Under the pieces are notes generated by a model, which saw only the letters and a list, made by a program, of their open reading frames with translations, had not been told where the DNA came from and did not search any database. Shown one piece after another: positions 35,844 to 47,081 of a stretch of DNA of 64,000 bases (positions within the stretch are counted from its first letter, which is position 1; each line of letters starts with the position of its first letter). The position numbers and the translations under genes were made by a program. The DNA is from Gautieria morchelliformis (lineage: Eukaryota > Basidiomycota > Agaricomycetes > Gomphales > Gomphaceae): the NCBI GenBank assembly GCA_015179125.1, contig WHVA01000052.1:186001-250000 (forward strand). The letters run 5' to 3'.

Positions 35844-36914
35844 CGCCCAACAACTCCCGTCTTGACTCTCACCATATGGTTATAACTTGTGGAATAAGAC
35901 TTACCTCACCGATCAATACGTACTGTATACTTCCCCTTCGCCATCTTACTTGGAACTGGACCTGGTCTCGGGACCCCATCGCCGCCTGTCCGCGACATGT
36001 CTCGAGTACGGCTTATGTCTACAACTTCTGAAAATCGAGGCTGCCATTTATACTGTCCCTCTTGTCTTCTGACCCTTCACCCTCTCCTTTGCGACTCATA
36101 ATGTTGACTTTCACCCACTTGAACAATTCTATACGCTCCTGCTTCGCTAAGCTGAAGCTCCGTACCTCAGAGGCTGCAGGCATCCCTATCCTCGCAGATA
36201 CCAATACGAGACAGATGCCTGTCCTCGCCGACAGCTCAGACTTATTCGTTCGAGCTCCAGCCCACTCAGATATTCCCCCCATCGAAGCGCCCCATACGCC
36301 TGGTGGGTTAGAAGAAGAATTCGATTCCACGTCTGCCTCGTCTTTAGAGCAGTCCGAAAGAGAAGCCCCCCTCTCGGATGCCAACTTATCGAGCAGCAGC
36401 ATCGACACCATGTCGCTAGCTCCGAACTTGGGATTGTTCCGTGGTAGTCATGTGTGTCACCCCTTCCTTGCATCCACAACTACCGTCCTGACCGCTTACC
36501 TACAGGATCTGTTCGGCTTCGACGTGTATATATCCCAGCACGATGAACCAGCCTATCTCTTTGAGTTCCCCACCGTGCCCCCATGGGACGAACTAGTAAC
36601 TGCGTTGGCGACAGAGACGGGTCGGGACGACGGCATTGTACTCTCCAGTAAAGTCTATCCCGACATCGTAGACGACGAGCTCTCGTACGAAGCGTGGCTT
36701 ACATGGTCCCGGGAAAATGATGGGCCTTGCAGCACCGATCTGTGGCTCGATTGAACAGCATCTTCGGCTTATGAGAGGTACGTTGTTGACATTGTGCAGT
36801 TTTAGGTTTATGGCTCGTCCCGTCAGCTAACCGCTCTTCATGCTAGGACATCTGCACGTGGACATTCGCTCTCTAACGCCGGATCCGACGTTTTTTGTAT
36901 TTGATGATGGACTG
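35844..36914. repeat. Palindrome, right arm (1.07 kb)
   Basis: This is the inverted partner of 34,618-35,687. The right arm ends at GATGATGGACTG (36,914). The left arm continues beyond the equivalent point with different sequence. Arms this similar imply a very recent duplication, ongoing gene conversion, or an assembly artefact. Confidence 0.95.
36101..36754 (+). CDS. Unknown protein, right palindrome copy
   Basis: It is identical in protein sequence to the minus-strand gene at 34,777-35,430 (217 aa, from the ATG at 36,101). A TATA-like TTTATACTG is present at about 36,048. The same description applies: a basic N-terminal helix, a Ser/Pro/Glu-rich middle and an aromatic acidic C-terminal half, with no recognised family. 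Codon use and GC content look like neighbouring host genes rather than the retroelements. Confidence 0.55.
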   Translation: MLTFTHLNNSIRSCFAKLKLRTSEAAGIPILADTNTRQMPVLADSSDLFVRAPAHSDIPPIEAPHTPGGLEEEFDSTSASSLEQSEREAPLSDANLSSSSIDTMSLAPNLGLFRGSHVCHPFLASTTTVLTAYLQDLFGFDVYISQHDEPAYLFEFPTVPPWDELVTALATETGRDDGIVLSSKVYPDIVDDELSYEAWLTWSRENDGPCSTDLWLD

Positions 36915-38077
36915 AGTATGAGTAATGTAGCAACAGATAGACATTGAAAAAGTTACTGAGAGACGGCTTTCACTTTGAATAAATATCTAGGGGATACTCT
37001 GTAGAAGTATTCTCGACTCGGAGAGATGTTCTTCTCTTTTTTTTTTCTTCGCAATCACCGTCCACTTATTGTATGCCTTATCCTTATGGGTAGTATCAAG
37101 TATAACGTTCAGCACTTAGTTGTTCAGCTACCCAAGGAAACTCTTCCAGATCCCTGTCAGCCAGATCCTCGTCAAATTCTGTTTCTGGTAAAGATGTAAT
37201 CTTCATACGCGGTTTTATAAACACCTGGCCGACGATCTTATAATGCATCAAGCCATCGTAGAGCACCTCTTCTTAGTACGCAGATTGGTAAAGCACATTC
37301 TCAGTCTTTAGAACACAGCTCGAGATAGGCGTTTGAGAGAATCTGAAACCATGTTACTACTGTGTGGTTCAGAAGCCAGCCGCTTTTCAACATGCACGCA
37401 GTGTTTTCTGTGATATGGACCTACGTAGGGAGCGAAGGTAGACGGATGCCTCCCTCCCAGGCCTTCGCCCTCCAGCCAGTACCTATCTATGCTCTTGCTA
37501 GCCATGCGAGCACTTGCCAGTTATTCTACAGCTGAGGGTCCTTTTGATGTCACTATGTTGAGCACCCTGGCGAGACGGCAAAGAGTTGAAATATAACATG
37601 CAACAAGTTCAAAGAAATCCACAGCTACGTACACGCAGCCATGTCACATCACATGTCTCTCGGTCAGGTCTCTCTCGGCCGTCTTACATGTAATGCTTGG
37701 TCCATAAACTCATCGACGGAGTCATTCAACATACTGAGGGCACTGGCCCCGCCGATAGGACAGAGACGCGCCATTGTCGGGCAGGTTGATCGGAAGGTTC
37801 TACTGATGTTTTGCGCCGTAGCGACGTAAGCAGACGAGCCGCTAGAGCGTGACGTCCTCGGAAGGCGCGTCACGGTGGCTGGTCATTCGTATATTCATAA
37901 ATACTTGGCATACCAGTTGTCTTCTTGTCTTCTTACGCCCTCAGTGACAACTGCCGTTGTTGGCTGTAATACGTGACGGTGTGGTGTTCTTTAAAAAGTC
38001 ACTCTTGTATTACTTGTATAGCTTACTAGCTATTGCCCAACGTCCTACGTTCATCCCGCCTTGTTTTAAAGCCGAGC
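36915..38077 (-). other. Intergenic region with possible unassigned exons
   Basis: No complete gene could be built. Two minus-strand stretches look protein-coding. One at about 37,095-37,262 ends LADRDLEEFPWVAEQL and a TGA, with an acceptor-like sequence upstream. Another at about 37,690-37,815 reads MARLCPIGGASALSMLND and EFMDQALH, with possible donor and acceptor sites at its ends. A frame at 37,308-37,505 lies between them. They may be exons of one minus-strand gene of unknown family, or remnants. A poly-T/C tract lies at 37,032-37,050. Confidence 0.3.
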
Positions 38078-39749
38078 ATGCTCTTCTTTTGGACTCTTGT
38101 GCTGCTCGCACCGTATGCGAACGCGGCCAAGCTCTTGAAAGTGCCCCTCTCGTCCAAACTGTGAGCTGTTTCCATTCCAACGTCTTATTCTGGTCTGGCT
38201 AATCAGCTCGTCATACCAGTCTCCCCCCTGGATCACCCTCGACGAGTACGAGTACAGGACATCTTGTCCAGCTCGTGCAGCTGACACATATCTAAAGAGC
38301 CATCTACGCCCGACGCTCCCCTTCAAAACGCCGCTGTCAAAGTTGTGACTCCAGGTCAGCGGCCCTATATTCCCGCTAGAGAGCCAGAGACCTCTTCTTT
38401 AATGCACCGTCCCGAACATAGTCCAATGCGGCAATAGCCAGACATTCAAAGACGTACTGGTCGACACGGGAAGTGCTATTCTCTGGGTTGGCGGAGAACA
38501 GCCCTACCAGCCAGGTCCTTCCACCCAAGTGTATGGTTAACATCCCTTCTTGTTCATTGTGCTGACCGCTCTCAGGCTCAACTCGACGTTCGGTGTGGGG
38601 TACGGTATCGGGGGTGTTAGTGGCACCGCCTTTCGTGACACTGTCGTCATTGGAGAGGCGTCCGGAAGTGCACAGATTATCGGGGCAGCAAATGTCACTA
38701 ATGGCTTTAACCTCGTAAGGCCAATTGACGGAATACGTAGGTTCGCCGCGTCCGCGCGAGTTCCGTGTGCTGAAATTCCGGGTAGTTGGTCTTGGTCCAT
38801 CCGGGAGCAATGCGGGAGACGTATCCGGATTTAACTCCACGCCTACATTCGTGGAAACTCTCGTTGCAGATAAAAGTATCGATCAGCCTCTGTTTGGCAT
38901 CTACATCAGTCCGTTAGGTCAAGACGGCATCCCTGAAGGAACGGGTGAAATCACATTCGGTGGTGTTGATCCCGCGCGTATTCGAGGTGATTCCCGGCTC
39001 GCCTAGATCTTTGTACTTGACTAAATTCATCGCCATCAGGCGACATCACGTGGGTAGATCAAACCCCCCCATTGGATTTCCACTGGGAGTTCAATGTGAG
39101 CACTTCGTCACCACAAGTTACCGCGAATTTACCTTCCCTCTAGGTCTCCTCTTTTAGCTTCGGGGGGATTACGCTGAACACTTCTGCGCCCGCTCGAACA
39201 GACACCGGAGCCTTGGCTATCGGTATTCCGTTGTGTGTCCCACCCACCTACCACTGATGAGACTTTCCTCATGTGCATTACGCAGCGACGAGCTCTTTGC
39301 AATAAGGGACGCATTCAACGGCACTATAGCGTTCGACAACAGTTCGCTATCCAGCCTCCTCTCCTTCCCAAGCAACGCAACAGCCACTCTACCCTCGCTC
39401 GACTTTACCCTCGGCAACACGATGTTTTCCATCCCCCCTTGGCGATACATTGTTCCCCGGAGTTTGTACCCTTCGCTTAATGTCACGGATAACCCTGCGT
39501 TATCTCACACCTGGATTGCGAGTGCGGGGCCAGGGTCATACCAGTTTGGCCAGAAATGGCTCGAAAATGCGTACAGCGTCTACGATAGTGCGTGTTGTTG
39601 TTGTTGCCGTCGTCTATTTGTCGAAGATGGCTGATCCGACTATTATGATGCAGTGGCGAATCACCGTGGGTTGAGTTTGATACTTTACGTGTACCGTTGT
39701 CCTGACAGTATCTATCCGTCCAGGGATCGGCTTCGCTCACCTTGCTTGA
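38078..39749 (+). CDS. Secreted aspartic protease (pepsin family A1)
   Basis: The ATG at 38,078 encodes a signal peptide (MLFFWTLVLLAPYANA) and the start of a propeptide (AKLLKVPLSS), followed by an intron from 38,161. The first catalytic site reads VLVDTGSAILWVG (about 38,448-38,490). The flap region resembles FGVGYGIGGVSGTAF, then an intron inside DGILGLGPSG. Next come FGIYISPLG, GEITFGGVDPARI, an intron at about 38,989-39,041 and GDITWVDQTPP. The second catalytic site reads ARTDTGALAIGIP (about 39,195-39,235). The C-terminus reads YDMANHR, then IGFAHLA and TGA at 39,747. Pepsin-like enzymes hydrolyse proteins outside the cell or in the vacuole at acid pH using the two Asp residues. Both DTG motifs are intact. 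The propeptide exon (about 38,205-38,420) could not be read in one frame, so its borders are uncertain and a lesion there is possible. Confidence 0.78.
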
Positions 39750-40303
39750 GAGTCCCAATCCATAACCAACGGACCTTAGATATCTACTCGTTGAACCCCG
39801 ATTTAGGTCACATCACGATCACAACTCAGCCATCCTTCATTTGTAGTGTAGCATTCCTTTCGCTCGCTCGTCCTACTGCAATCACCTAATGGACGCTCGC
39901 CGCCCTCCCATGTTAATTTACGCTCTTGTGCACATTTTGGACAATGCAATCAGATATATCAGTGATAGTGTTAAGTATGTCTACAAGGACGCTCATTTTT
40001 TCCAGTAACTGAGGAAATTCACACACCACCATTGCATCACAAGCTCACTCCGATTCTTCGTAGGCTGACTTTATTAGTTAAACATGTATGTCAATAATCA
40101 GATTTCTTCCCGCTGGGGTGGCAAGTTTAGCGACAGTCGGAAGCCTTAGCCACTGCCACAGACAACGGTTGGGTCTAGTTCAAGAATTGGCTGTGCTAAT
40201 AGAACCAGTCATACTATCCTTTCTCAGAAAATGGGACATCTGAGTGATTGTGTTAGGTGAGGCTGGGATGAGCCATGGATCGAAGGGACTGACTTCACAT
40301 ATT
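39750..40303. other. Intergenic gap between convergent genes
   Basis: The protease (+) and the F-box gene (-) converge here. No gene or repeat was recognised. Confidence 0.5.
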
Positions 40304-41319
40304 CTATAGTTCCCGATCCCCGCCCATGAGTCTCTCCGTCTTTACCATGCAGCTTACGACCGCTCGGAGCCTCTCCAGACCATCGTGTCGATGGCTGTAT
40401 TCGCTGTTCGACAGTGATCCTTCAACATCACCCATGCGCAATCGAGGACCCCAGATGCTGTGCTGATACACGTCGATAAGACGCAACTCCCCGAGTGCCG
40501 GCACACCTAGTGCAATATGGAGCACCGAGATGGGAATCATAAACACGGCCTGGCTGAGGATGATTTGCACTGGGCCCGTGCACGTCGACTTGGCGAGAGC
40601 TTGAGCGAGCTCCAGACCATTATTCAGGAACGCAATATTTGAAAGCTCGAGCCGTCTCAAAGAGGTCCAGTTAGAGAGTGCCTCGCAAAGCTGAGTCACG
40701 GCGGGAGGTATGATCTGAGCCAGAAGGTGAGATTAAGTGAACTTATCCAGCAATAGAAGGCTGGCCATGATATACCGCTGTGGAGAAGTGATGGTCTGGA
40801 TCAGGCCCTGTCCACACGAAGATCTCTGGACTGACACAACCCCGAGATCGACGCTACTGATAAGTATATGTATGGAAGGGGACACGAATTAGTAGCTTAC
40901 TTGACCTGGCAGAGCGCATCGCCGATCAAATGCACGTTGCGGTCGTTGACATGAGTGTTTAGACACAGCCGTAGCACCCGAACGCCCCGACAGTATAACT
41001 TCGAAGGAACTACAGCATTGCGCTGGCACTTTAGGAGGGCGTTGTAGATCAGGGCCCACACCCCAATGCCCTGCGTCCCACCAGACAGAAGCACCTCTAC
41101 CTCGCGGCCCCGTGGTGCACAGCAGAGTTCACCAGGTGCAGTCGAGAACAGGTGCAACTGCTGCGCTGAAGAAAAGCTGATTCGCGAGTGAATAATTGGA
41201 AGAGACACGTTAGCCCAAGTGGAGTTGACTCGAGGAATGGCATGTCGCGCCGGGTGAACATCGATCGCGAAGCGTAAGATCTCTTCAAGGAGCTCAGATG
41301 GAAGAGAGGGTAATGGCAT
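40304..41319 (-). CDS. F-box/LRR-like protein
   Basis: Exon 1 (40,906-41,319) begins MPLPSLPSELLEEILRFAID, a typical basidiomycete F-box start (LP.ELL.EIL). Two introns follow, about 40,855-40,905 and 40,710-40,770. The last exon reads SNWTSLRRLELSNIAFLNNG and then VPALGELRLIDV, in line with leucine-rich repeats. It ends VVSCMVKTERLMGGDREL, close to the GGDR-containing C-terminus common in agaricomycete F-box proteins. F-box proteins bring substrates to SCF ubiquitin ligases through Skp1. The short middle exon can be read in two frames that each look partly family-like, so a small indel there is possible. It lies 345 bp downstream of SET1, on the same strand. Confidence 0.68.
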
Positions 41320-41664
41320 TGCAAAAAAGTATTTCGCACGCTAAAATTAGAAAAATAAAATTTTCCATGAGGTCGAGCACTACCGGTAGTGTATTTGCCA
41401 CTCATGGTAGTAATCAGATAATTGTGCAGGCGTATATAGCTACATTACTTCGGATAAATGATACTTGTGAATGAGGTTAATGCGCTTCCAAAGTCTTACA
41501 GTAAATTTCCTTCGTCGACTCGAACTCACTTGCCCAGACAGGGTTTCCACGACCAAACGGAACCGAATCTAAATTGACAACAGCCCAACAGAAAACAACG
41601 ATAGCGTGAAGTAATAACAAAGATGAAAGGTACTACCGAACAACAGAAAATTGTGCAAGAGGTT

Positions 41665-44600
41665 CTAGTTGAGATATCCACGGCACTTGGCAGCGCCACA
41701 GAGGCAGGGTATCTAAAACGAGCCATCAGTCAAGCTGTAATAACGAGCGTTTGGACCCTAACCTTCTCTTGTTCGATGGGAAAGTGGTAGTCTGCATGCA
41801 AAACCACTCGTCAGTAGTTGATGACGCCAAAGCGTGATGAGGACGCACCGTAGGTGATCTCATCGCCAAGCTCGATGTCCTGTTTAGCGTAGATAACGAT
41901 CTTCTTTTCACCGCTGATAGTAATGATCTTCGCAGTGCAGTTCGGGTCGCATGAGTGATTAATTAAGCGCCTGGGATCTAGCCATCAGTTGTGCATTTAC
42001 CTCTTTTACCTGTATCACTCACCCTAAATTGCCTTTCTTGGTAGCATCCACCACGAGATCATCATCAATCCTGAATAGATAGCTGCTCCCAATACCCTGC
42101 CGCTCGTACGCTTTCTCTCTCTTGTCCGCCACAGCCTGTCGGATGACCTCGCCCACATACTCGATCACCATCTCGTTCTTAGCAATCTTCTCCATCGCGT
42201 ACAACCCCCAGTCATGGATGGGGCTCCTCGAGAACCGGAGCTGCTTCTTGCGGGTTTGAAGCTGGTTGAACTTGATGAGGACGCTGTCTTTATTCCCGAC
42301 CATGCCTGCATCGGCCATGCTGAGCGCGAGGGCCTTGTTGAGATCATCCACGCCTCGCGCCTGTACGCGGGCATTCGCACGGTTCGAGCGTGACGACGTC
42401 AGTGACTGCTGCGGAACCACAACGGAATCTAAAGAGTTCTTCGGCTGTGCCTCCGTTCGAACATGATACTGCGCGACGTAGGCTGCCTTCTCCGTGTGCG
42501 GGATCTTGTAGTATCCCTCAGTACGAGCGGAGCCTGTCGTGTGAACACGGAAGCGAGGAGCATCTTTCGCAGATACGCGTAAAGACACGGCGGCTGTAGG
42601 AAGCGGCGGAACAAAGGTGCCCTCCACTCCCCCAGTTGCGGCCTTGGCGAAGCACAAATCCTCATCGTCGCGACAGACATCTATTGCAATAAGATCCGGT
42701 GGCGGTGTTGGTGGACGCTGTGGCGGAGGGGAGGGAGCTGGTGTCCCGGGCGAAGATGAGAACGCGCCTTTCGGTTCAGGAATGTCGACCACAGCAACAG
42801 GCTCTGTGAGCTCATCGGTCGCGGTGACCACGAGAACATCCTCGAGTACAGCTTTGGGCTTGGCCGCCTTCTTCCCTGGCTTCCTTTTGGCCTTGGATGT
42901 TTTCTTGGTCGATCGGGACCGGGACACGTCTTCAGCCACAGGCTCAACTGATGCCGCCAAAGTCTCTTCGCTGTTGGCAAGACTAGTGACATCTGAGCTA
43001 GCCACTGTCTTCCGCTTCTTGGTTTTCTTTTCGACCGGCGAGTCCTCGGCCTCAACCTCATCCTGCGGCCGTTTCTTCGGGGAGAGTCGCAACACTTCAA
43101 GAGGTGGAGGTGTGAGTGGAGACGGCTCCATGGTCAACGGGTAGTTCTCCTCCTCGGATTCTAGGTCATCTACGACTTTAACGGCAGCTCTCTTCTTCTT
43201 CTTAGGGGGAGGCTCTTCATCGTCCACCTTCGTTTCCACGACCTCCAATAGCTCGGTTTCAGCGGCCAATTCCTCCGCCTCCACCACCTCCTCCCGCTTC
43301 CGCTTCTTCTTGAAACTCAACCCCTTTAATCCTGCACCGGCTATCCTAGGCATGGCGTGTTCGGGAAGTGCATCGTCTTTGTCCCTCTCCTTCATCTTCC
43401 GCGCACGCTCTTCTTCTGCGATCTTGAGCAGCCGCTCGCTAAGGTTCCATCCTGCGACGCCCGTCTGGAGCTTCTCTTTCAGCTCGCTCATGGTGACTTC
43501 CCGGCCATGGTCCACGAGTGTAGCCTCATCACCAACGCCCTTCACGTCAGCCAGATCTCGCTCCGCGTGTGTAGGTGGAGGAGGTGGTGGGTGCACAGAC
43601 ATGTTCAGGGACCGGCCATGTAGCTGACGTGTGCTAACGACGAGACGTGATCGCCGCGCCATGTCGCGTGCGTTGAATGTGATAAACCAGTATAGTTGGT
43701 CCTCCAGCACCTGCAGGGAACAAGTACGAATGAGCTTCTAAAACGCAAAACAGAGCATGGTCCAAAGCATATCCGTACCTGGTCGACGTCAAAGCCACTA
43801 AATAGGCCACGGACCTCCGTCTCGTTCGCACCCAAACCGGCGGCATCGATCTTGAGATGCTCGAAGGGATTTCGAGAGAGCTCTGCAAGCACGTCATCAT
43901 TTACCTTGCCTTTACCTGGACTGACATGTACACCCATCCCGGGACTGGTATGGATGGCCATACCCTCGTTCGCGTCAGGGGGTCGTGGTGAAGGCGTCCT
44001 CGGCGGTTGGCCAGATTCCACCCACGAAAATTTCGAATCCTGTTGTAGAAAAGGCGAAGAAAGAGGCTTTTGTGGGAGGGATCCAAGATGTTGTCGGTTA
44101 ACCCACGGTGGAGGCCTTCCGCTCCCGCTCGCCATTCCCTCTGGAATGCCATGGCTCGGCCCAGCTTCAGAGTTAGAGCTCTGGGAAAATGAGAGCGCAG
44201 AACTCAGTCGTGCTTTTACAAGGGCCGCTGGTGGACGGCGAATACGCGCCGGGGAGATCGGGCCTGGTCCAGCGGAGGGTAACGAGGTGTTCGGTGTTCG
44301 CGCAGCGCTAGAAGGTCCTGCCTGCGCATTGCCATTGGGAGTTAAGATAGGGTGCTGAGCCGAAGGCACGCGTGATCCAGCTGGGTTGGGAGGCGGTCGC
44401 GAAAATGCGCTCGTGGACGGTGTACTGATTCCATTGGGCATCTGCTGGCCAGTCATGTGAGGCGTGATTCCCGCGTCCCTCACACTCTTCCCCTTCTCAG
44501 CATCCCGTCTTCTCCTCTCCTTCTCCTTTCGCTCCTCGTCTTTCTCCTTCAAAAATTTGGCAAGCTTCAATTTCTCTCCATCAAACTCCACAGTCATTAC

Positions 44601-46191
44601 TTCAGTCCTGCTACCAGTATGGGCCACGCCAGTTAGGGCCTTCCCGTGTGACTTCTGGAGCGCGAGTGATGCGATGGCATGCGATTCGAATCTAGCAAAA
44701 ATTATTTGGATATGCGGTGAGAGAAATGCAAAGTGTCGTACTTCATCCAGACAACCCCTAACATAGCACCTGTCGCTTTGTCTACCTGTTGGTCGAAAGC
44801 TTGCAAGTCGCCAAACTTGCGGAAATGAGACCGGATGTCGTTTGCAAGCACGAGTGGACTGAGGCCCCGCACGAGGATGGCACAGGGTGGGGGTGGGCCA
44901 GTAGAGTTTGCGTCGTGCTGTGTATGGTTTGAAAAGACACGTAGAATTACAATGACGAGGGACCTACCTCCCAAGGTGGGATGAGATACATCTTTTCCCT
45001 GACTACACGCACGCTCTTGATTTCTGCGCCAAGTCCAAGAATACGACGACGCGGGTCTTTGACGCCATGCACACCGTCACTGCCGCCATCCGTTCTTACG
45101 ACAAGCTCCTTCTCCTTCTCCTTTGGGCGCCTGGAACGCTCCCAAGTATCTGCGCAGTAGTAATCATATGTGACCCTCCAATTACCCTTGGGCATGCCGG
45201 TCCATTCTGCCGGGGACAATACTTCTGGTGTGAGCTCAGGGGAGGGGTCTAATGGTGGAGGTGGGATTGTAGGGACCGGTGACTGTTTGAGCGCCTCTGA
45301 CGGCCGGGAGTTGGGTGGGAGTGGCTTTGGTGGCGCGAGTGGTGCGGGAGGTGGGGGAGGTGTGGGTAGTGCGGGGGGTGGGGGAGGTGTGGGTAGTGCG
45401 GGAGGTGGGGGAGGTGTGGGTAGTGCGGGAGGTGGGGGAGGTGTGGGTAGTGCAGGAGGTGCGGGAGGTGGGGGTAGTACGGGCGGTGTCGGCGTCGGTG
45501 GTGCGGGCGGGGCTTCTGGCGGGGGTTCCTTTGGTGGAGTTGGGGCTTCTTGCTTTGGTGGTAGCGGTGGTGGTGCTGATGGTGGTGGTGGAGGTGGTGG
45601 AGGTGGTGCGGCTGGAGGCGGCGCTATGGGAGGTGGTGGTAAGGATGGGAGGGGTGGTGGGGCGGATGGCGGCGGCGGCGGCGGGGTGCGTGGTGGGTGT
45701 GAGCGAGGTGGTGGCGGTGTTGGCTGTCTCTGTGGTGGCCGTATGGTAGACCAGCCATTCGCATGAGGAGCACGAGAAGTACTGGCTGAGCTTGCAGAAC
45801 CATTAGCAGAACTACCCGCGGCGCTGGGACCGTAGGACCCCGTGGGTGGCTTGGGACCTGACCAGCCATTAGTTTTCGATGTTGGAGCGAGCCGCTGCTG
45901 GTGTTGGTGCTGCGGTGGAAAATATGCGCGTTTCTTGCTGTTTGCATTGTTGAAACCTCGCGGGGCAGTGGGCGTCGGCATCGACGGCGAGCTTGAGCTC
46001 GACGCAGTGGGCGCCAGGACGGGCTGGGACGACGAGGACACAGCAGACGACGAGGAAGGATTCAGAGAAGACACCAAGGCCCGTGGCCCCTTTGGGGGAG
46101 CCTTGCCAGTCATCGCTGTGTCAAACGATATGGCGGCAACAAGATCGCTATTAGCGGACAAAGCCCGCGCTTGACCCACAACAGCCATCAT
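41665..46191 (-). CDS. SET1: Histone H3-K4 methyltransferase Set1 (COMPASS)
   Basis: Seven exons: 44,968-46,191; 44,742-44,917; 43,779-44,691; 42,023-43,710; 41,849-41,970; 41,763-41,791; 41,665-41,712. They total 4,200 bp and encode 1,399 aa. Residues 1-408 are low complexity with a long proline tract. An RRM lies at about 419-495 ([31 protein letters not shown]). A disordered, Lys-rich middle follows. Near 42,530 is a WDR5-interaction-like motif, [12 protein letters not shown], then n-SET. The SET domain starts near residue 1,257 ([16 protein letters not shown]) and holds EYVGEVIR, the cofactor-binding [11 protein letters not shown] and ITYDYHF. A post-[16 protein letters not shown] ends the protein. 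Set1 mono-, di- and trimethylates H3K4 within COMPASS in the nucleus. All SET motifs are intact. The exact start (46,191, the adjacent ATG or one near 46,116) is uncertain. The proline tract contains four 27-bp tandem units at about 45,345-45,460. Confidence 0.93.
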
Positions 46192-46304
46192 CTTTCATTG
46201 TTCTGCACTACTCTTTGTTACAGGTATCCTACTCTTTCCCCACGTTCAAATCCACCCGACGTTCTGACTCCTCGCTCCAACTTGTTACCCCAGCAGCAGG
46301 TTAA

Positions 46305-46692
46305 AATGTCGCATTCGGCGATTAGGGGTCAACGAGCAAGCACGTACGATCCCGCCGTGGCCCAGGATATCATTGGAAGTTGATAAGAACCTCAACTGAA
46401 TATCTGCTGAATATTACAATGCCCTGGATGGCGAATCACTCAAGACTGAAAGCACGAGGTCCATAACTACACCCAAGCTGGGTAAAGCAAGCTTTTACGT
46501 CAAGATCAGATGGACGACGTGTGGTCTGGGAGCAAAGGTAAGCCCCTAAAGACGAAGCTACATGGCACGATACCCATTCACCTCATGCCTTGCAATTTGG
46601 TTAGACATGATTTTGAGCCGCAAGGGCGACAGGGATGCTTTACTCCAGCAATGGAAGGCAGAGATAAGGAATCTTCGAGACTAGAGCTCTAG
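46305..46692 (+). CDS. Possible small spliced gene, unknown
   Basis: The ATG at 46,305 gives MSHSAIRGQRASTYDPAVAQ before a possible donor at about 46,378. A later segment contains DDVWSGSK and a good donor, and after an acceptor near 46,603 reads MILSRKGDRDALLQQWK and EIRNLRD followed by a stop. The pieces could form a short helical protein transcribed divergently from SET1, with only about 110 bp between the two starts. The exon links are not proven and no family was recognised. Confidence 0.3.
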
Positions 46693-47081
46693 GGCAGCGC
46701 TGCGGGGACCAAGCGGTGTCTGACCATGGTTACAGTACGGCACCGATCCCGTCCACACTCAGCAATTAGTCAGTGACTGCTACCCAATTCAGATGATAAC
46801 CGCCTGGGTCCGATATGAAAACAAGATGTGCTATGGCAGTAGTACAAGTTTTGTTGGGCAATGCCAATCAGCGCCATCAGCGTAAATAGAGAGATACACT
46901 TATCACCGAAGTCTCTGCTCGCGTGAGATACTACTCGTAGCCAAGAATTTATGCACTACTGTATGAGGGACGTGATGGAAGGATTCTGATGATGCAGGTC
47001 TGGATAACGCAATCCAAGTCGGCCTTTGAATTCGAGACCGCTGCATATTCATGAAAACGATGCTAGCGGATATCTCGGGAA

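Noticed and set aside
35887-36072. Short frame upstream of the palindrome gene (also in the left arm)
   Set aside because: It lies in the presumed promoter and leader, has no domain and ends before the gene. At best it is an upstream ORF.
42617-43144. Long plus-strand frame opposite SET1
   Set aside because: It is an antisense shadow of a Lys/Ser-rich SET1 exon and has no domain of its own.
45170-45766. Long glycine-rich plus-strand frame
   Set aside because: It is the complement of the proline tract of SET1, whose exon structure and domains on the minus strand are unambiguous.
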